34,959 bases of DNA, taken from the NCBI GenBank assembly GCA_043772355.1, contig JAYVGI010000355.1:1-34959 (forward strand), read 5' to 3'. This DNA comes from JAAFIP01 sp043772355 (lineage in GTDB: Bacteria > Pseudomonadota > Gammaproteobacteria > Burkholderiales > Burkholderiaceae_C). Below are positions 7,307 through 14,803 of this stretch, piece after piece (the first letter of the stretch is position 1; each line of letters begins with the position of its first letter). The translations under genes and the position numbers were made by a program. The notes beneath the pieces were generated by a model. That model saw only the letters and a program-made list of their open reading frames with translations. It made no database searches and had not been told where the DNA came from.

Positions 7307-9238
7307 TTACTCTACGGTCACGCTCTTGGCCAAATTACGCGGCTTATCCACATCCGTGCCCCGTGCACACGCGGTGTGGTAGCTGAGCAATTGCAGCGGC
7401 ACCACATGCAAGATGGGTGACAGCGCGCCGTAGTGTTCGGGCATGCGGATGACGTGGATGCCCTCAGCGTTTTCTATTTTTGAGTCAGCGTCAGCCAGCA
7501 CATACAGCACGCCGCCCCGGGCGCGTACTTCTTGCATATTGCTTTTGAGCTTTTCCAGCAGCGCGTCGTTGGGGGCAACGGTCACTACCGGCATGGCGCT
7601 GGTGACCAGTGCCAGCGGGCCGTGTTTCAGCTCGCCTGCGGCGTAGGCCTCGGCGTGGATGTAGGTGATTTCTTTGAGCTTGAGCGCGCCTTCCAGCGCG
7701 ATAGGGAAGTGCAGGCCACGGCCCAGGAACAGGGCGTTTTCGTACTTGGTGAACTGCTCCGCCCAGGCGATGATTTGGGGCTCCAGTGCCAGCACACTTT
7801 GCAGCGCAACCGGCAGGTGGCGCATCTCGGCCAGGTAGTCTTGCTCTTGCTTGTCGCTTAGGCGGCCTTTGCTTTGTGCGAGGGCTAAGGTGAGTAAAAA
7901 CAAGCCCGCTAGCTGCGTGGTGAAGGCCTTGGTGGAGGCCACGCCAATCTCTACGCCTGCGCGCGTGATGTAGGCGTGTTTGCACTCACGCACCATGGCG
8001 CTGGTGGCGACGTTGCAAATGGTCAGGGTGCGCTCCATGCCCAGACTGCGGGCGTGCTTGAGGGCGGCCAGGGTGTCGGCAGTTTCGCCCGACTGGGTGA
8101 TGGTGACCACCAAGGTTTTGGGGTTGGGCACGCTATCTCTGTAGCGGTACTCGCTGGCAATCTCGACCTGGCAGGGAATTTTGGCAATCGATTCAAGCCA
8201 GTACTTGGCCACGCTGCCGCTGTAGAAGCTGGTGCCGCAGGCCAGGATCAGCACGTTGTCAATAGCTTTGAAGGTGTGGAACGCGCCTTCGCCGGGCTTG
8301 GCGTTGGGAACATCGAACAGCTCAGGCGTGATGCCCACCACGCCTTCCAGCGTGTCGCCAATGGCGCGCGGCTGCTCAAAAATTTCTTTTTGCATGTAGT
8401 GGCGGTAGGGGCCCAGCTCGGCGGCGCCGCTGTGGGCTTGCACGGTTTTGACTTCGCGTTCTACGTGCTGGCCGCCCGCGTCTTCAATCCAGTATTTACC
8501 CAGCTGCATGTCTACCACGTCGCCTTCGGCCAGGTAGACGATTTGGTCGGTCACGCCGGCCAGGGCCATCGCGTCGCTGGCTAAAAAATTCTCGTTGGCT
8601 TGCGCGCTGCCGGTAGCCTTGGCACCTACGCCCAAAATCAAAGGTGAGCCCGCGCGCGCGCCGATCACGCGGTTGGGCTCGTCTTTGTGAAACACGCCCA
8701 GCGCGTAGGCGCCGTGCAGGTGTTTGAGCGCGGCCTTGACCGCCTCAAAAATGTCACCGTCGTACAGGCTGTCTACCAAATGGGCGATCACTTCGGTGTC
8801 GGTCTGGCTGACAAACACATAGCCCTTGGCTTGCAGGTCTTTGCGCAGTTGCTCGTGGTTTTCAATGATGCCGTTGTGCACCAAGGCGACCCGAGGCGGC
8901 TTGACCGCCGCGTCCGTCGAACCATCAGGTTTGTCACCCGCATCGCCCGTCCCATGGCTGAAGTGGGGGTGCGCGTTATGTACCGCAGGTGCGCCGTGGG
9001 TGGCCCAGCGGGTGTGCGCAATGCCGGTGTGGCCCTCAAATGCGTGGCCAGCGGCTTTGTCGGCGGCGATTTGCGCATCCAGCTCGGCCACGCGGCTGGT
9101 GGTGCGGGCGCGTTTCAGGCCCCCAGCATGGATGGCCACGCCGCAGGAGTCGTAGCCACGGTACTCCAGGCGCTGCAAGCCTTGGACCAAAACAGGGACG
9201 ATATTGCGATTGGATACTGCGCCGACGATGCCACACAT
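7307..9238 (-). CDS. glmS: Glutamine--fructose-6-phosphate aminotransferase (isomerizing) GlmS
   Basis: A 643-residue cytoplasmic enzyme making glucosamine-6-phosphate from fructose-6-phosphate and glutamine, the entry step to UDP-GlcNAc for peptidoglycan and LPS. The N-terminal glutaminase domain begins MCGIVGAV with the catalytic Cys2. Two SIS sugar-isomerase domains follow (LILACGTSFYSG, VTITQSGETADTLAAL, GRGLHFPIALEGALKLKE). The C-terminus DKPRNLAKSVTVE is the conserved end. It is about 30 residues longer than E. coli GlmS; a hydrophilic insert (about 90-112, GTGDAGDKPDGSTDAAVK) sits in the glutaminase domain before VALVHNGIIEN. A strong AAGGAG ribosome site precedes the ATG. It diverges from the Lrp-type gene across an AT-rich spacer. 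Confidence 0.97.
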   Translation of the reverse strand: MCGIVGAVSNRNIVPVLVQGLQRLEYRGYDSCGVAIHAGGLKRARTTSRVAELDAQIAADKAAGHAFEGHTGIAHTRWATHGAPAVHNAHPHFSHGTGDAGDKPDGSTDAAVKPPRVALVHNGIIENHEQLRKDLQAKGYVFVSQTDTEVIAHLVDSLYDGDIFEAVKAALKHLHGAYALGVFHKDEPNRVIGARAGSPLILGVGAKATGSAQANENFLASDAMALAGVTDQIVYLAEGDVVDMQLGKYWIEDAGGQHVEREVKTVQAHSGAAELGPYRHYMQKEIFEQPRAIGDTLEGVVGITPELFDVPNAKPGEGAFHTFKAIDNVLILACGTSFYSGSVAKYWLESIAKIPCQVEIASEYRYRDSVPNPKTLVVTITQSGETADTLAALKHARSLGMERTLTICNVATSAMVRECKHAYITRAGVEIGVASTKAFTTQLAGLFLLTLALAQSKGRLSDKQEQDYLAEMRHLPVALQSVLALEPQIIAWAEQFTKYENALFLGRGLHFPIALEGALKLKEITYIHAEAYAAGELKHGPLALVTSAMPVVTVAPNDALLEKLKSNMQEVRARGGVLYVLADADSKIENAEGIHVIRMPEHYGALSPILHVVPLQLLSYHTACARGTDVDKPRNLAKSVTVE

Positions 9239-9399
9239 GGTGAGCTCCTTGGAGTGAGGGGATAGCTAAGGGGGACTGGAGGAAGTAGGGTATATGCTAG
9301 TCTTGTTTTATAAAAATAAAATATTAAAATTTTTGATATAATGGTATTTAATTTCATTGCTCACTAAGTATATAAAATTATTTCATTTAAACTATAAAT
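9239..9399. promoter_or_regulatory. AT-rich divergent promoter region (glmS / lrp-type gene)
   Basis: A 161-base gap between two divergent start codons. The part from about 9300 to 9399 is far richer in A and T than its surroundings. A TATAAT hexamer lies at 9337-9342 on the plus strand, about 60 bases before the regulator gene, without a clear -35. Lrp-type regulators often control their own divergent promoter, and this gap is a candidate site. Confidence 0.4.
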
Positions 9400-9891
9400 A
9401 TGGAATTAAATAACGAAGCCTTGACTTTGGATGGCATCGACCTGCGGATATTGGAATCCCTACAGACCGACGCATCTCACAGCAATCAAGCTTTGGCAGC
9501 GCAGGTGCATGTCTCGCCGCCCACCTGCCTGCGCCGGGTCAAGCGTTTGACGGATCTGGGGGTGATTGAGCGGCATATTGCCATCCTCAGTACCGACAAG
9601 CTCAAAACCATCGTCGGCCATGGACTCACCGCCATCGTAGAGGTCACGCTCACACAGCAAAATGCCGAGGCCTTGCAGGCCTTTGAGGCGCGTGTGCTGC
9701 CCGAGAGCTTTGTTCAGCAGTGCTACCGCGTCAGCCCGGGGCCTGATTTTGTTTTGATTGTGCATGTGCGAGACATGGGCGACTACCATGCTCTTGTGCA
9801 ACGGGTCTTTACGCAAGATGCGCAGGTACGCAATGTCAAAGCATTTTTCAGCATGGCCCGTAGCAAGTTTGCGCCGAAAATTGCATTTTAA
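9400..9891 (+). CDS. Lrp/AsnC family transcriptional regulator
   Basis: A 163-residue DNA-binding regulator. The N-terminal helix-turn-helix (about 10-65) starts with LDGIDLRILESLQTDASHSN and has the recognition helix VSPPTCLRRVKRL followed by the wing LGVIERHIAIL. The C-terminal RAM-type ligand-binding domain (about 70-150) includes QQCYRVSPGPDFVLIVHVRDM, consistent with amino-acid sensing. The EamA exporter follows 65 bases downstream on the same strand, an arrangement typical of a regulator controlling an amino-acid or metabolite exporter. The ligand cannot be read from the sequence. Confidence 0.93.
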   Translation: MELNNEALTLDGIDLRILESLQTDASHSNQALAAQVHVSPPTCLRRVKRLTDLGVIERHIAILSTDKLKTIVGHGLTAIVEVTLTQQNAEALQAFEARVLPESFVQQCYRVSPGPDFVLIVHVRDMGDYHALVQRVFTQDAQVRNVKAFFSMARSKFAPKIAF

Positions 9892-9920
9892 TAATCAAAA
9901 AATCCTATAGCCAGCATATA

Positions 9921-9949
9921 TATTGCTGCGCCAGCTATTAATACAGTAG
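9921..9949 (+). repeat. CAGCTA-N9-TAG dispersed element, copy 1
   Basis: Core CAGCTA at 9932-9937, 9-base spacer, TAG at 9947-9949, preceded by TATTGCTGCGC. It fills most of the 65-base gap between the Lrp-type regulator and the EamA transporter. Confidence 0.6.
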
Positions 9950-9956
9950 TAAAAAA

Positions 9957-10886
9957 ATGACTCCCCAGCCCCTACCCCGTCGCTCTGCAGTGGTAATTTT
10001 GCTTGTACTGGGCGTTGTATTCGGTGCCAACCATGTCGCCGCACGCATTGCGTTCGATCACGGCGTGGGCATCACCACAGCGGTGCTTATGCGCTCTGGC
10101 CTGACGGCGTTGGTGCTATGGGGCTTGGTGGTACGCCAGGGCCTGCGCGCCGGGGTAGGCAGCCTGCCGATGGGCTGGATGTTGCTGCTGGGCGGCCTGA
10201 TAGCGCTGCAAAGCCTGTGCCTGTACTCAGCAGTGGCGCGCATACCGGTGGCGTTGGCGCTGCTGGTGTTCAACACCATGCCGGCACTTTACGCACTGCT
10301 TACCTGGGCGCTGGGTGGCCGCAGGCCCAGTGGCAAGTCGCTGCTGTGTATGGGGCTGATCTTGCTGGGCCTGGGGCTGGCTTTGGACGTGCTTACGGGC
10401 CTGTTTAGTGCCTCGGCGCTGCGCATGGGCGCCCAGGTGGGCACCGGCATCGCGCTGGGCTTTTGCGCCGCCAGCACCATGGCCTGCGCGCTGTGGATTA
10501 CAGAAAATCGCCTGCCTAAAGTGCCTGGCGCAGTGCGCAGCCTGTGGGCCATGGGGCTGGTGTTTGTCTGCATGTTGGCTGTGGCCTTGGGCGACACGGG
10601 GCTGCTGCCCGGTGGCGCTGCCTGGCCCAGGGACAACATCGGCTGGGCCGCGCTGATCGCTTTGGTAGTGTTCTACGGCAGTGCTTTTTCCATCTGGTTT
10701 GTGCTCATGCCCCGGCTGGACATGGCGCGCAACGCCAGCTTCATGAACATCGAACCCATTGCCGCCTTGGTGCTGGCCTGGCTGCTGCTGGGCCAAACCT
10801 TGAACAGTTGGCAACTGGCAGGGGTGGGGGTGGTGGTCTCTGGCATTGTGCTGCTGGCACGTTTGCCTAAACCGCAGGCAACCTAG
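9957..10886 (+). CDS. EamA/DMT family transporter
   Basis: A 309-residue inner-membrane protein of the drug/metabolite transporter superfamily with two EamA repeats and about ten hydrophobic helices (for example VVILLVLGVVFGANH at the N-terminus, ALLVFNTMPALYALL in the middle and LVLAWLLLGQTLNSW near the end). FMNIEPIAALVLAW is typical of the second repeat. Members export amino acids or other small metabolites. The Lrp-type regulator immediately upstream suggests an amino-acid-related substrate, but this is inference. The ATG lacks a good ribosome site, having only an A-run in front. It ends 22 bases from the convergent BLUF gene. Confidence 0.92.
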   Translation: MTPQPLPRRSAVVILLVLGVVFGANHVAARIAFDHGVGITTAVLMRSGLTALVLWGLVVRQGLRAGVGSLPMGWMLLLGGLIALQSLCLYSAVARIPVALALLVFNTMPALYALLTWALGGRRPSGKSLLCMGLILLGLGLALDVLTGLFSASALRMGAQVGTGIALGFCAASTMACALWITENRLPKVPGAVRSLWAMGLVFVCMLAVALGDTGLLPGGAAWPRDNIGWAALIALVVFYGSAFSIWFVLMPRLDMARNASFMNIEPIAALVLAWLLLGQTLNSWQLAGVGVVVSGIVLLARLPKPQAT

Positions 10887-10908
10887 CGGGCGCGCTATTT
10901 CAGCCCAT

Positions 10909-11397
10909 TTACTTGCCGTTGTTGTTACCGTCAGTGTCTTCCTGCTCATCGGTGTAAGCATAGCTAAACTCCCCGTCCAACAGAATCATCAAAGGCCCGA
11001 TGCTCTGCGCCCAGTCGGGCTTGGTGGGAGTGTCTGCAAGCAAGTAGGCGCTGCGCACCAGGGCCAGCATCTCTTGCTTGGAGGCTTGACCCCGCAGCAT
11101 GGGCCACAAAGGGAACAAGCGCGGCCCATTCACTTCTTGCTCGTAGAGTTGCACGACGCTGTGGTGGCGTGTGTCGGCTTGGATGCGCGCCCACAGATCG
11201 CGTACAGCGGCCGCTGGACCTTCAATGTATTGGATATTCTGCCGCCGATTGACTACCAGTGCCCCCGTGATGTGGTCACGGTGGTTACGACGAACGGCCT
11301 TCTCGAAAATTTTTGTCAATGTCGCTGGCGTAAGCTCAGGGGCGCTCACGCTGCTGTACATCAGCCGCAGCAAAAATTCAGCAGGCTTGGTTGCCAA
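10909..11397 (-). CDS. BLUF domain blue-light photoreceptor
   Basis: A 162-residue protein, mostly one BLUF domain that binds FAD and senses blue light. The key residues appear intact: the flavin-contacting Tyr in LRLMYSS, the conserved Asn in VRRNHRDHITGAL, and the switching Gln in NIQYIEG. The remainder (WARIQADTRHHSVVQLYE, FPLWPM) matches the rest of the fold, followed by a short helical cap and an acidic tail. No enzymatic output domain is present, so it must act through a partner. The start is TTG at 11397, supported by AAAGGG six bases upstream; the first ATG would cut into the first beta-strand. The frame is continuous with the upstream gene: its TAA, one codon, then this TTG. Tight coupling with the 264-residue neighbour is therefore likely. 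Confidence 0.9.
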   Translation of the reverse strand: MATKPAEFLLRLMYSSVSAPELTPATLTKIFEKAVRRNHRDHITGALVVNRRQNIQYIEGPAAAVRDLWARIQADTRHHSVVQLYEQEVNGPRLFPLWPMLRGQASKQEMLALVRSAYLLADTPTKPDWAQSIGPLMILLDGEFSYAYTDEQEDTDGNNNGK

Positions 11398-11400
11398 AAT

Positions 11401-12195
11401 TTACCCTTTAGGCGGCACTACTGCCAGCGCCCCTGTGAAATAGAAGGACGCAACATCCGCCACCAGTTTGCCGTGGTCTTGCTTTTTGGTGTTGGCTAAC
11501 AGGCTCGAAAAAGGCATGGCCCCATAGCTGAACAAACGCAGCATAGCCAGGTGGCGAAGCTCCAGGGCTTTGGACTCTACCGGCGGAAAGCGTCGTAGCC
11601 GAAGTTCCCGGTCGCCAATATCAGATGGCAGCGCCAGCACTGCCGAAGGCACCGTTTGGCCATAAAACCAGAGGAGATGGTGTTGGGTGGTGGCATCAAA
11701 TTGATCTGCCAGGTTGGCAGGCAGTAGCGGGCCGACAGCCACTTCTTGCCATGCAAGATCGCGGGTGCCATAGGTGGGCAACTCGCGCCTGACCCATACT
11801 TGCTTTTGCAGCGGCTCCAGCACTGCGATCAGCGCGTGGGGCCCCAGAATGTGCATACCGTGCTGGAGTGTGCTTTCGTACCGCTCCCACAGCAGTTGCG
11901 CCACCGCCGCATGGGCATCTCCATAATGCGCAAAGGGTGCCGGTAGGGCGGCTAACACCGGACGCGTAGCGCAGGTGGCCAAGTAATCGTCCACAGCGCC
12001 CTGCCACACAGTGACACTTGACGCATATCCATGCACAGGCAAGCTGGTGGACCCAACACGTACCCGGCGTACGGGAAAAGAACTGTGCCCTGAGCTGGTG
12101 CTGCTGGCGGGATGCAAAGGTGTTTCGTTACGGTTTTCCAAAGGCGCAGGTGCGGCCCCGCGACCTTCGATGCGGCGAAGTAACTGCTCTAGCAT
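11401..12195 (-). CDS. Protein of unknown function coupled to the BLUF photoreceptor
   Basis: 264 residues, not recognised. The N-terminal about 60 residues are Pro/Ser/Arg-rich and probably disordered. A mixed alpha/beta middle (about 60-200) contains YGDAHAAVAQLLWERYE and HHLLWFYGQTVPSAVLALP. The C-terminal 60 residues (ALELRHLAMLRLFSYGAMPF, ASFYFTGALAVVP) look like a small helical or winged-helix domain. No signal peptide or membrane segment is seen. It lies upstream of and in frame with the BLUF gene, separated by its TAA and one codon, and two palindromes (12319-12344 and 12386-12419) lie upstream. It may be the output partner of the photoreceptor, but no known output domain is visible. 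Confidence 0.8.
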   Translation of the reverse strand: MLEQLLRRIEGRGAAPAPLENRNETPLHPASSTSSGHSSFPVRRVRVGSTSLPVHGYASSVTVWQGAVDDYLATCATRPVLAALPAPFAHYGDAHAAVAQLLWERYESTLQHGMHILGPHALIAVLEPLQKQVWVRRELPTYGTRDLAWQEVAVGPLLPANLADQFDATTQHHLLWFYGQTVPSAVLALPSDIGDRELRLRRFPPVESKALELRHLAMLRLFSYGAMPFSSLLANTKKQDHGKLVADVASFYFTGALAVVPPKG

Positions 12196-12318
12196 AGCCG
12201 TTGGTTTTGTTCACGCAAAACCTGCACTGACAGCGCTTGGCAAACTCTGGCATACGCCAAAGACTTAGCAACAAACGCCCTGTCGAAAATTGTTGAATGA
12301 AAATGCATACTTAAGTAC

Positions 12319-12344
12319 TTTTATGTCGCTGGCGCGACATAAAA
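12319..12344. promoter_or_regulatory. Perfect palindrome with CRP-family geometry
   Basis: Arms TTTTATGTCGC (12319-12329) and GCGACATAAAA (12334-12344) pair perfectly across a 4-base centre. Read as a CRP-family operator it is TGTCG-N6-CGACA, the same spacing as TGTGA-N6-TCACA. It lies 124-149 bases upstream of the unknown/BLUF gene pair and downstream of a Crp-type regulator gene, its most likely binder. Neither strand shows a T-run after the stem, so a terminator is unlikely. A shorter palindrome TACTTAAGTA adjoins at 12308-12317. Confidence 0.6.
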
Positions 12345-12385
12345 CAATCAAGTGTGCATTATTTGGGAAAACACAAAAAATCACC

Positions 12386-12419
12386 GTCAACTATCCCCCA
12401 ATTTGGAGCAATAGTTGAC
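12386..12419. promoter_or_regulatory. Inverted repeat, 9-bp perfect arms
   Basis: GTCAACTAT (12386-12394) and ATAGTTGAC (12411-12419) with a 16-base spacer. It lies between the end of the Crp-type gene (12450) and the palindrome at 12319. It could be a dimer-binding site or, as a weak hairpin, part of the end of the crp-type transcript; no U-tract follows. Confidence 0.4.
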
Positions 12420-12449
12420 TTGGTTAGGCCCGAGAACCCAAGCCGATGG

Positions 12450-13169
12450 TCAGGTGCCGGAGGCCTCGGCCATCAAAGCGACCATCGAGGTGATCATGAT
12501 GCGGCTGTAGCCTTGGGCTACCGCGCCCACACCTGCCAGCAGTTTGAGCTGATGGGCCAGGGTTTGGCGTGTCATGCCCAGCATGGATGCCAAGGCATCG
12601 TGGGATACGAATATTTCCTTGCGGGGGTGGGTGGCGCGTGTATCGTCGTCGTAGGCCAGTAGCACGATACGGCGCGCCGTGCGTGCACGGGCAGAGCGCA
12701 TGGCAAAGTCTTCCACCAAGCTGAGCAGCATGCGGGTGCGCGCAGCCAGCAGCTCAGTCACGTGGCGGGCAAAGCTGGCATCTTTCATCATCTCGTTGAA
12801 AGCCTCGGGCTCGACAATCAGGATCTCAGAGGCGCCCACGCTGCGTACATCGCGTGCGCGGGACAAGCCGTCCAGCAAAGCCAGCTCGCCAAACCATTGG
12901 CCCGGGTGGATGTAGCTGAGGATGGCCTCACGCCCAGCCGCGCTGGTAGAGGACATTTTAAGCGAGCCGTCTATGAGCAAGATCAAACCATCGCGGCGTT
13001 TGCGCACCGACTGGCCTTGCGTCATGGCCAGTTGGCCATCGCTTAGCACCATGCTGCGCGATGAGCGGATCAATGTGGATTGTTGCGACGCGCTCAGGCT
13101 GGCGAACCAACGGTTGTTGGTAACCGACTTGGGCAAAGCATTGATCAGGGGCGGTGGTGATGTAAGCAT
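12450..13169 (-). CDS. Crp/Fnr family transcriptional regulator, CRP-type
   Basis: A 239-residue regulator. The N-terminal effector domain (about 30-140) has the cyclic-nucleotide-type beta-roll with YIHPGQWFGELALLDGLSRARDV, including the GELAL segment that contacts cAMP in true CRP. A long dimer helix follows (about 140-165), then a C-terminal helix-turn-helix (SHDALASMLGMTRQTLAHQL, about 190-212). The recognition helix TRQTLAHQ differs from both CRP (SRETVGR) and FNR, so its site should differ; the palindrome TGTCG-N6-CGACA downstream is a candidate. An AAGGAAA ribosome site precedes the ATG. Stand-alone gene between glmU and the unknown/BLUF pair, all on the minus strand. Confidence 0.9.
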   Translation of the reverse strand: MLTSPPPLINALPKSVTNNRWFASLSASQQSTLIRSSRSMVLSDGQLAMTQGQSVRKRRDGLILLIDGSLKMSSTSAAGREAILSYIHPGQWFGELALLDGLSRARDVRSVGASEILIVEPEAFNEMMKDASFARHVTELLAARTRMLLSLVEDFAMRSARARTARRIVLLAYDDDTRATHPRKEIFVSHDALASMLGMTRQTLAHQLKLLAGVGAVAQGYSRIMITSMVALMAEASGT

Positions 13170-13207
13170 ATGTCAAATTTCCTTACCGAATACAACACAG
13201 CATGTTG

Positions 13208-13232
13208 CACCCATTGCTGCTGACAATGGGTG
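13208..13232. repeat. Hairpin with 9-bp perfect stem between glmU and the crp-type gene
   Basis: CACCCATTG (13208-13216) pairs with CAATGGGTG (13224-13232) across a 7-base loop. On the minus strand it lies in the gap after glmU and about 40 bases before the crp-type start. No U-tract follows on that strand; four T's follow on the plus strand, but no plus gene ends here. It could be a leader structure or an mRNA-end stabiliser. Confidence 0.4.
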
Positions 13233-13408
13233 TTTTGCTATGTAAAGATTTCCCATAGTAACGGGCAAAGCCTGTTGGACGTTAAATTCCCATACACAAA
13301 TTCTGAGCGCTAAGCGACTTTTGGTCAACTTATGTCGTAAAAACCCAAAAGAAATGGTGGTCTATTTGACAAACAACGGTCTAATGTAAATAGGCTACCA
13401 GTTCTGTA

Positions 13409-14803
13409 TTATGGCTTTTTTACGGGCCTTGTCCAGCCCTCTATGCTTACTTGTTTGCCACGCGCGACGCTTAAAGTGCCGGGGGCCGTGTTTTTGGTGA
13501 TGGTCGAGCCGCCACCGACGGTGCCGCCCTGGCCTATCGTGACCGGTGCCACCAGCACACAGTTGCTGCCTATGTGCACATCCGCCTCGATCACCGTGCG
13601 GTGCTTGTTGGCACCGTCATAGTTGGCCGTGATACTGCCTGCGCCGTAGTTGACGCGCTCGCCCACCGTGGCATCTCCCAGATAAGCCAGGTGGTTGGCC
13701 TTGGCGCCTTTGGCCAGGGTGGAGTTTTTGACCTCGACAAAATTGCCAATGTGGACCTCATCGCCCAGCTGCGCGCCCGGGCGCAGGCGCGCAAACGGGC
13801 CAATCAAAGCGCCAGCGCCCACGGAAACGCCCAGTTTTTCGCCATCGATGTGGGTATAGGGGTGAATCACCGCGCCTTGGGCAATGCTGGCGTTGGCAAT
13901 ATGGCAATGGGCACCAATCTGCACATCGTCGCCCAGCACTACGCGGCCTTCAAACACGCAGCCCACATCGATGCTCACGTCTTGGCCGCATTGCAAGCTG
14001 CCGCGCAGGTCAAAGCGGGCGGCATCCATCAGGCGCACGCCTTGTTCCATGAAGGCATAAGCTTGGCGTTTTTGGTACTGGCGCTCAAGCTCCTGTAGCT
14101 GTACGGGACTGTTCACGCCCGCTACTTGCACGCCATCGGTGGTTTTGACCGCCACGCAGCCGGTGCCGTTCTGCACCGCCATGTTGACAATATCGGTCAG
14201 GTAATACTCTTTTTGCGAGTTGTTGTTTTGCAACTGGCCCAGCCAGAGTTTGAGCTGGGCGGTGGGGGCGGCCAGCACGCCGCTGTACCACTCGGTGAGC
14301 AGGCGCTGCTCGGGCGTGGCATCTTTGTGCTCCACTATGGCCTGCACCGCCGCACCTGCGCGCACGATGCGGCCATAGCCTGCGGGGTCGCCGCACTCCA
14401 CCGTGAGCAAGGCCAGGCGCTGGCCAGCGCAGGCATTGACCAGGGCCTGCAAGCTGGCCGCTTCAATCAAAGGCACATCGCCGTTGAGCACCAGTGTGAT
14501 GCCGTCAGTGCCCAGCGCCGGCACCGCTTGTTGCACGGCGTGGCCGGTTCCCAGTTGCGGCTCTTGGGTCACAAATTTAAAGGATAAATCGGGGGTAGCC
14601 TTCTGGAACATTGTGCAAGCAGCTATAACTTGTGTAGCGCCATGGCCGGTAATGGTGATGATGCTGCGCGGCTTGAGCGTGGCAGCCGTGTCAACTACAT
14701 GGGCAAGCAAAGCGCGCCCGGCCAGCTTGTGTAACACTTTAGGGTGTTTACTTTTCATGCGGGTACCTTTACCCGCCGCCATGATGACAATGTCAATGTT
14801 CAT
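13409..14803 (-). CDS. glmU: Bifunctional GlcNAc-1-P uridyltransferase / glucosamine-1-P acetyltransferase GlmU
   Basis: A 464-residue cytoplasmic enzyme carrying out the last two steps to UDP-GlcNAc. The N-terminal pyrophosphorylase domain (about 1-230) starts MNIDIVIMAAGKGTRMKSK, the nucleotide-binding loop with the conserved Lys/Arg, followed by EPQLGTGHAVQQA and LNGDVPLI. The C-terminal left-handed beta-helix (about 255-450) has hexapeptide repeats and the motifs RLRPGAQLGDEVHIGNFVEVK and ITANYDGANKHRTVI. An atypical segment around residues 55-65 (VIAACTMFQK) coincides with a copy of the CAGCTA-N9-TAG element. It diverges from the lipoprotein gene at 14796 with overlapping start codons. 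Together with glmS in this window it covers most of the pathway; glmM is not here. Confidence 0.96.
   Translation of the reverse strand: MNIDIVIMAAGKGTRMKSKHPKVLHKLAGRALLAHVVDTAATLKPRSIITITGHGATQVIAACTMFQKATPDLSFKFVTQEPQLGTGHAVQQAVPALGTDGITLVLNGDVPLIEAASLQALVNACAGQRLALLTVECGDPAGYGRIVRAGAAVQAIVEHKDATPEQRLLTEWYSGVLAAPTAQLKLWLGQLQNNNSQKEYYLTDIVNMAVQNGTGCVAVKTTDGVQVAGVNSPVQLQELERQYQKRQAYAFMEQGVRLMDAARFDLRGSLQCGQDVSIDVGCVFEGRVVLGDDVQIGAHCHIANASIAQGAVIHPYTHIDGEKLGVSVGAGALIGPFARLRPGAQLGDEVHIGNFVEVKNSTLAKGAKANHLAYLGDATVGERVNYGAGSITANYDGANKHRTVIEADVHIGSNCVLVAPVTIGQGGTVGGGSTITKNTAPGTLSVARGKQVSIEGWTRPVKKP
14610..14637 (+). repeat. CAGCTA-N9-TAG dispersed element, copy 2 (inside glmU)
   Basis: ATTGTGCAAGCAGCTA at 14610-14625, 9-base spacer, TAG at 14635-14637. 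The element lies in the glmU coding sequence and reads there as a short segment around ATQVIAACTM. Confidence 0.6.

Noticed and set aside
7976..8584. Long plus-strand open frame opposite glmS
   Set aside because: Shadow of the GC-rich glmS codons; composition shows no protein family. The same holds for other long antisense frames over uvrA, the ATPase and the carboxylase.
12319..12344. Terminator for the crp-type gene
   Set aside because: The stem is good, but no T-run follows it on either strand; an operator fits better.
14403..14795. N-terminal extension of the lipoprotein frame
   Set aside because: It is antisense to glmU and would hide the lipoprotein signal peptide.
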